From Dehalococcoidia bacterium (GTDB taxonomy: Bacteria > Chloroflexota > Dehalococcoidia > GIF9 > AB-539-J10): a DNA stretch of 9,251 nt. Location of the stretch: positions 1-9,251 of the forward strand of contig JAUWGN010000029.1 in the NCBI GenBank assembly GCA_030606385.1, written 5' to 3'. The notes under the pieces were generated by a model. It was not told where the DNA came from. It saw nothing but the letters and a program-made list of their open reading frames with translations, and made no database searches. This document shows, in pieces, positions 6,064 through 9,251 of the stretch. The translations under genes were made by a program, and so were the position numbers. Positions within the stretch are counted from its first letter, which is position 1. Each line of letters opens with the position of its first letter.

Positions 6064-7275
6064 CTACAAGCCCGCTTCAGCCTTCAGAATTTCAGCCTTG
6101 TCTGTTTTCTCCCAGGGAAGGTCGAGGTCTTCTCTTCCAAAATGCCCGTAGGTGGCGGTCTGGCGGTAGATGGGGCGACGTAAATTCAGGGTCTCGATGA
6201 TAGCTCCTGGGCGTAAATCGAAGTGTTTTTTGATCAGGTCAAGGATAACATTATCTGAAACTTTTCCTGTGCCGAAGGTTTCGATAGCGATGGAGAGGGG
6301 GTATGCTACCCCGATGGCATAAGAGAGCTGGATCTCAAGACGGTCAGCTAATCCAGCAGCGACCAAGTTTTTGGTGACATAGCGTGATGCATAGGCTGCG
6401 GAGCGATCAACTTTTGTTGGGTCCTTGCCCGAAAAACAGCCTCCACCGTGTCTGGCGATGCCTCCATAGGAGTCGACCAATATCTTGCGTCCGGTGAGGC
6501 CGGTGTCACCTATAGGTCCACCAACGACGAAGCGCCCTGTTGCATTGACATAAATCTTAGTTTCATCGTCCATCAGGTTGGATGGGATGACCTTCTTAAT
6601 CACCTGTTCTATGAGATCGTGCTCAATAGTATCATGATTTGTGTTTGGGTCATGCTGAGCACCAAGAACGACATTGACCACCTTTTTGGGTATGCCATGA
6701 CTGTACTCCACAGTCACCTGGGATTTGCCATCGGGACGAAGGTAAGGGACGGTATGGTCCTTGCGCACTTCAGCAAGGCGGCGGCATAGCTTGTGTGCCA
6801 GGGTGATAGTGAGTGGCATGAGCTCGGGGGTCTCGTTGCAAGCGAAGCCCTCCATCATTCCCTGGTCGCCAGCACCCAGGGTTCCCTTCTCATTGCTAAT
6901 CGCTTCAGCACTCCTTGTTTCAAGAGACTGGTCTACCCCCATGGCGATATCCTTTGATTGCTCTTTGATGGCGACCAGCACCCCGCAGGTATCGCAATCA
7001 AATCCATATTTAGCGCGAGTATATCCCACATCTCGGACCACGCCGCGAACAATCTCCGGTATTTCCACATAGCATTTAGTGGTAATTTCTCCCATAACGA
7101 TGACCAGTCCTGTGGTCGCTGCCACCTCGCAGGCAACTCTTGCCATAGGGTCTTCCTTCAATATGGCGTCGAGGACAGCATCGGAAATCTGGTCGCATAA
7201 TTTATCGGGATGCCCCTCAGTAACGGACTCCGAAGTGAGCAAATATGAAGATAAATTACTAAAACTGTTCGGCAT
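6064..7275 (-). CDS. metK: S-adenosylmethionine synthetase (methionine adenosyltransferase)
   Basis: The 403-residue enzyme makes S-adenosylmethionine from methionine and ATP, releasing phosphate and diphosphate. The signature motifs are all present: SVTEGHPDK with His22 and Asp24 near the N-terminus, the methionine/ATP loop GAGDQG (134-139) followed by MMEGFACNET, and the glycine-rich phosphate loop HGGGCFSGKDPTKVDRSAAY (from His276), which includes Lys284, Asp285 and Lys288. Length is slightly above the E. coli protein (384) because of a longer N-terminus and a C-terminal tail ending in KAEILKAEAGL. The start is set by GAAAGGAG (7288-7281) five bases before the ATG. It follows ahcY by 23 bp and is surely in the same operon. 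No S-box-like leader is visible in that short gap. Its stop lies 2 bp from the stop of the opposing membrane-protein gene. Confidence 0.97.
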   Translation of the reverse strand: MPNSFSNLSSYLLTSESVTEGHPDKLCDQISDAVLDAILKEDPMARVACEVAATTGLVIVMGEITTKCYVEIPEIVRGVVRDVGYTRAKYGFDCDTCGVLVAIKEQSKDIAMGVDQSLETRSAEAISNEKGTLGAGDQGMMEGFACNETPELMPLTITLAHKLCRRLAEVRKDHTVPYLRPDGKSQVTVEYSHGIPKKVVNVVLGAQHDPNTNHDTIEHDLIEQVIKKVIPSNLMDDETKIYVNATGRFVVGGPIGDTGLTGRKILVDSYGGIARHGGGCFSGKDPTKVDRSAAYASRYVTKNLVAAGLADRLEIQLSYAIGVAYPLSIAIETFGTGKVSDNVILDLIKKHFDLRPGAIIETLNLRRPIYRQTATYGHFGREDLDLPWEKTDKAEILKAEAGL

Positions 7276-7280
7276 CTTTG

Positions 7281-7288
7281 CTCCTTTC
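7281..7288 (-). promoter_or_regulatory. Ribosome binding site of metK in the ahcY-metK gap
   Basis: The minus strand reads GAAAGGAG with a 5-base spacer to the ATG. It occupies about a third of the 23-bp gap between ahcY and metK, leaving no room for a separate promoter with its own leader, so metK depends on the upstream transcript. Confidence 0.8.
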
Positions 7289-7298
7289 TTCAGTTATA

Positions 7299-8561
7299 TT
7301 AAGTGCCCGCCTCCCAGCTTTGTAGGTAGTTTTGTTGCTCTCTGGTCAGGGAATCAATGGTGATGTTCATGGAAGCGAGCTTCAGCCTTCCTATCTCTTT
7401 ATCAATCTCCTCAGGTACGGAATAAACATCTGACTTAAGGCTTCCTTTCATCCTGGCAAGATATTCCATGCATAGAGCTTGATTAGCGAAGCTCATGTCC
7501 ATAACGCTAGCGGGATGCCCTTCAGCGGCAGCCAGGTTAATGAGTCTTCCTTCGCCGAGCAAGTAGATACGACGCCCGTCACCTAAGCTATATTCATCAA
7601 CATAAGGGCGTATTCGTCTTTTCGATTTTGCCAGGCTTTCCAAGGCGGGAATATTTATTTCTACATTAAAATGACCACTGTTGGCTAGAATAGCTCCGTC
7701 CTTCATCTTGAGGAAGTGGGCTTTATCAATGACATTCATATCGCCTGTCGTGGTAATGAACACACTTCCTACTTGGCAGGCTTTCAACAGAGGCATGGCC
7801 TCGTAGCCGTCCATGGCTGCCTCCAGTGCGCGGATAGGGTCGACTTCGGTGACGATGACCTGAGCTCCCAATCCCTGAGCACGCCTTGCTATCCCCTTGC
7901 CGCACCAGCCATAACCACAAACGACCACTTTCCTTCCTGCCCAGAGGATATTGGTGGCTCTGGTGATGCCGTCAATGGTGCTTTGCCCTGTGCCATAGCG
8001 ATTGTCAAACAAATGCTTGGTTTGAGCATCGTTTACGGCGATAATGGGGTAGGCTAATTTTCCCTCTTTTGCTAAGTTCCTGAGCCTGATGACCCCGGTG
8101 GTGGTCTCTTCGGTGCCACCAATTACGTTGGGGATTAGCTCGGTATGTTCTTTGTGCAGGGTGGAGACCAGGTCAGCACCGTCGTCCATAGTAAGTTGAG
8201 GCTTGTGTTCCAGCGCCGTGATAATGTGTTTGTAATAGGTCTTATTATCCTCTCCTTTTATGGCATTTACGGGAATGTCATAGTCAACCAGAGCGGCAGC
8301 GACATCATCCTGAGTGCTTAATGGGTTAGAGGCACAGAGGACTAAGTCAGCACCGCCTTCTTTCAGAGTCATTGCCAGATTAGCTGTTTCTGTGGTTATG
8401 TGAAGACAGGCAGAAAGGCGAATTCCATGGAGGGGTTTCTCTTTACCAAATCTTTGCTTTATTAAGCTGTTCACCGGCATCTCTTTGCCAGCCCACTCAA
8501 TACGAAGCTTGCCTTCATCAGCTAGAGAAAGGTCTTTAATGTCGTAATTCTTCATCTTCAT
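7299..8561 (-). CDS. ahcY: Adenosylhomocysteinase (S-adenosylhomocysteine hydrolase), short thermophile/archaeal-type
   Basis: The 420-residue enzyme splits S-adenosylhomocysteine into adenosine and homocysteine, using tightly bound NAD. The catalytic set matches the human enzyme: SACLHITTETA (His of the H55 position), MDDGADL (Asp131 position), TEETTTG with Glu152, and NDAQTKHLFDN with Lys182 and Asp186; the 30-residue step from Glu152 to Lys182 equals that in human. The NAD loop is GYGWCGKG (Gly216-Gly223). It lacks the roughly 40-residue insert of many proteobacterial enzymes and ends in ITIDSLTREQQNYLQSW plus four residues, without the C-terminal Lys/Tyr tail (HYRY-like) of the mesophilic type. 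That form is known from archaea and Thermotoga. GGAG lies nine bases before the chosen ATG; a second ATG two codons on is possible. metK follows by 23 bp. Confidence 0.96.
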   Translation of the reverse strand: MKMKNYDIKDLSLADEGKLRIEWAGKEMPVNSLIKQRFGKEKPLHGIRLSACLHITTETANLAMTLKEGGADLVLCASNPLSTQDDVAAALVDYDIPVNAIKGEDNKTYYKHIITALEHKPQLTMDDGADLVSTLHKEHTELIPNVIGGTEETTTGVIRLRNLAKEGKLAYPIIAVNDAQTKHLFDNRYGTGQSTIDGITRATNILWAGRKVVVCGYGWCGKGIARRAQGLGAQVIVTEVDPIRALEAAMDGYEAMPLLKACQVGSVFITTTGDMNVIDKAHFLKMKDGAILANSGHFNVEINIPALESLAKSKRRIRPYVDEYSLGDGRRIYLLGEGRLINLAAAEGHPASVMDMSFANQALCMEYLARMKGSLKSDVYSVPEEIDKEIGRLKLASMNITIDSLTREQQNYLQSWEAGT

Positions 8562-8588
8562 AATATGCTCCAGATTATCCCTATAGTG

Positions 8589-8618
8589 TTATCTTTTGAC
8601 GGGCAAGTGTCAAGAAGG
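8589..8618 (-). promoter_or_regulatory. Possible promoter region of ahcY-metK
   Basis: In the 84-bp gap before ahcY the minus strand has a perfect TTGACA (8614-8609). At a 16-bp spacing the -10 candidate is only TAACAC, so the match is lopsided. TATAGG and GATAAT lie further downstream but at poor distances. The same segment holds a small dyad, TTGAC-8-GTCAA (8596-8613), overlapping the -35. The implied leader is about 20-30 bases and too short for a known SAM or SAH riboswitch. Confidence 0.35.
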
Positions 8619-8645
8619 GTGAATGTTCAATCCCTATATGTCCTC

Positions 8646-9251
8646 CTATCGGGTGAACTGCCCAGCAACCCAGTCGGGTATATCTAATGTGCCCATAAGG
8701 AGTGGTTTTTGGTGACAGTCACTGCCTCCAGTCATGATAAGGTTGTGCCTCCTGGCGAACTTAACATAGTGTGCAATAGTCTTTTCCTCATGTCTGGGGT
8801 GCCAGCACTCAATACCATCAATATACTGCAGCATATATTTTTCAATTATCTTCATTTGCTCGCTTAAGTCTCGCGTTATGGTTACCAAGGATGTGCCATT
8901 AGGGTCATTGGGATGCGCAAATACCAATATGCCGCCGGCATTTCTGACTAAATTCGACGCTTCAGCAAGCGAAAGGGGATACTTGGGCACATCACATTTA
9001 ACCAGGTATTTATCGAACGCCTCTTGCTTATCGCTGACAATCTCCTTTCTTATTAGATAGTTTGCGATATGGGGGCGTCCGAATGTGCCATCCACACTAT
9101 CCTGTATGTTCTTGGTATCCTGCTCCGTGAACCTTTGGATACCTTCTTTGTCGAACTCATCATTCAATTTCTGTAAGATCTGGCGCGCCCTTCTTTCCCT
9201 GTGTTCTCGTATTAACTGGAGTTTGTTCTTTAACTCTTCGTTGTTGAAATC
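8646..9251 (-). CDS. PHP-domain phosphoesterase (TrpH/YciV-like), C-terminal part (cut by window edge)
   Basis: The open frame runs without a stop from the right edge to TAG at 8646, giving the last 201 residues; a TTG at 9167 is only an internal leucine codon. After a basic helical stretch (REHRERRARQ) come GRPHIANYLIRK and the EAFDKYL segment, then ILVFAHPND with a metal-site His-Pro and, near the end, GIECWHP and TGGSDCHQ with the Asp-x-His metal pair. These are the middle and C-terminal blocks of the COG0613 PHP family, which hydrolyses phosphoesters with two or three metals; characterised relatives act on 3',5'-bisphosphonucleotides or on RNA 5' ends. The N-terminal HxH block expected for the family is outside the window, so activity cannot be checked fully. 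It is 84 bp upstream of ahcY on the same strand. Confidence 0.88.
   Translation of the reverse strand, partial: DFNNEELKNKLQLIREHRERRARQILQKLNDEFDKEGIQRFTEQDTKNIQDSVDGTFGRPHIANYLIRKEIVSDKQEAFDKYLVKCDVPKYPLSLAEASNLVRNAGGILVFAHPNDPNGTSLVTITRDLSEQMKIIEKYMLQYIDGIECWHPRHEEKTIAHYVKFARRHNLIMTGGSDCHQKPLLMGTLDIPDWVAGQFTR

Noticed and set aside
6080..6105. Repeated TTCAGCC units at the metK 3' end
   Set aside because: They encode the repeated Lys-Ala-Glu of the MetK C-terminus and are only two short copies; no mobile or regulatory pattern.
6448..7363. Several plus-strand open frames opposite metK
   Set aside because: They are mirror frames of a highly conserved gene; translations show no family features.
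8646..9167. Treating the PHP protein as a complete 173-residue gene starting at 9167
   Set aside because: The codon at 9167 is TTG and the frame stays open with plausible helical sequence to the window edge; the metal-binding N-terminal part of the family would be missing.

Overview
The window is bacterial chromosome with ordinary housekeeping and metabolic genes. There are sigma70-type -10/-35 boxes, Shine-Dalgarno sites, a cis-prenyltransferase for the cell-wall lipid carrier, and tight ATGA gene overlaps. Gene content and protein style suggest an uncultured member of the Chloroflexota, perhaps Dehalococcoidia-like. The clues are a GT20 synthase of the SNREPY/ASGL type, a geranylgeranyl-reductase-family flavoprotein beside uppS, a short thermophile/archaeal-type AhcY beside metK, and a CT398-type coiled-coil zinc ribbon protein. 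The placement is inference from remembered families and no search was run. I see no mobile element, tRNA, rRNA, CRISPR array or obviously foreign DNA.

Layout: the genes form three blocks. (1) Minus strand, 1-1190: the N-terminal 126 residues of a saccharopine-dehydrogenase-like oxidoreductase, cut by the window edge, and upstream of it a coiled-coil/zinc-ribbon protein. (2) Plus strand, 1308-6061: a trehalose pair (otsA-like synthase and otsB phosphatase, overlapping by ATGA), then after a 100-bp gap with its own -10 box a geranylgeranyl-reductase-family enzyme, uppS (again overlapping by ATGA), and a small membrane protein of the COG2426/PF06695 family. (3) Minus strand, 6064-9251: metK and ahcY with a 23-bp gap, and upstream of them the C-terminal two thirds or so of a PHP-domain phosphoesterase that runs off the right edge. 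Blocks 2 and 3 converge with only 2 bp between stop codons. Blocks 1 and 2 diverge from a 117-bp region carrying a promoter for each strand.

How the genes work together: otsA and otsB make trehalose in two steps through trehalose-6-phosphate. MetK makes S-adenosylmethionine and AhcY clears the S-adenosylhomocysteine left after methyl transfer, so the pair is most of the activated methyl cycle. The reductase-uppS-COG2426 set looks like a polyprenyl-lipid module: one enzyme builds the C55-type chain, one could saturate double bonds, and the membrane protein belongs to a family predicted to resemble DedA-type lipid-carrier flippases. That last link is the most interesting hypothesis here. No clearly new defence or mobile system is visible.
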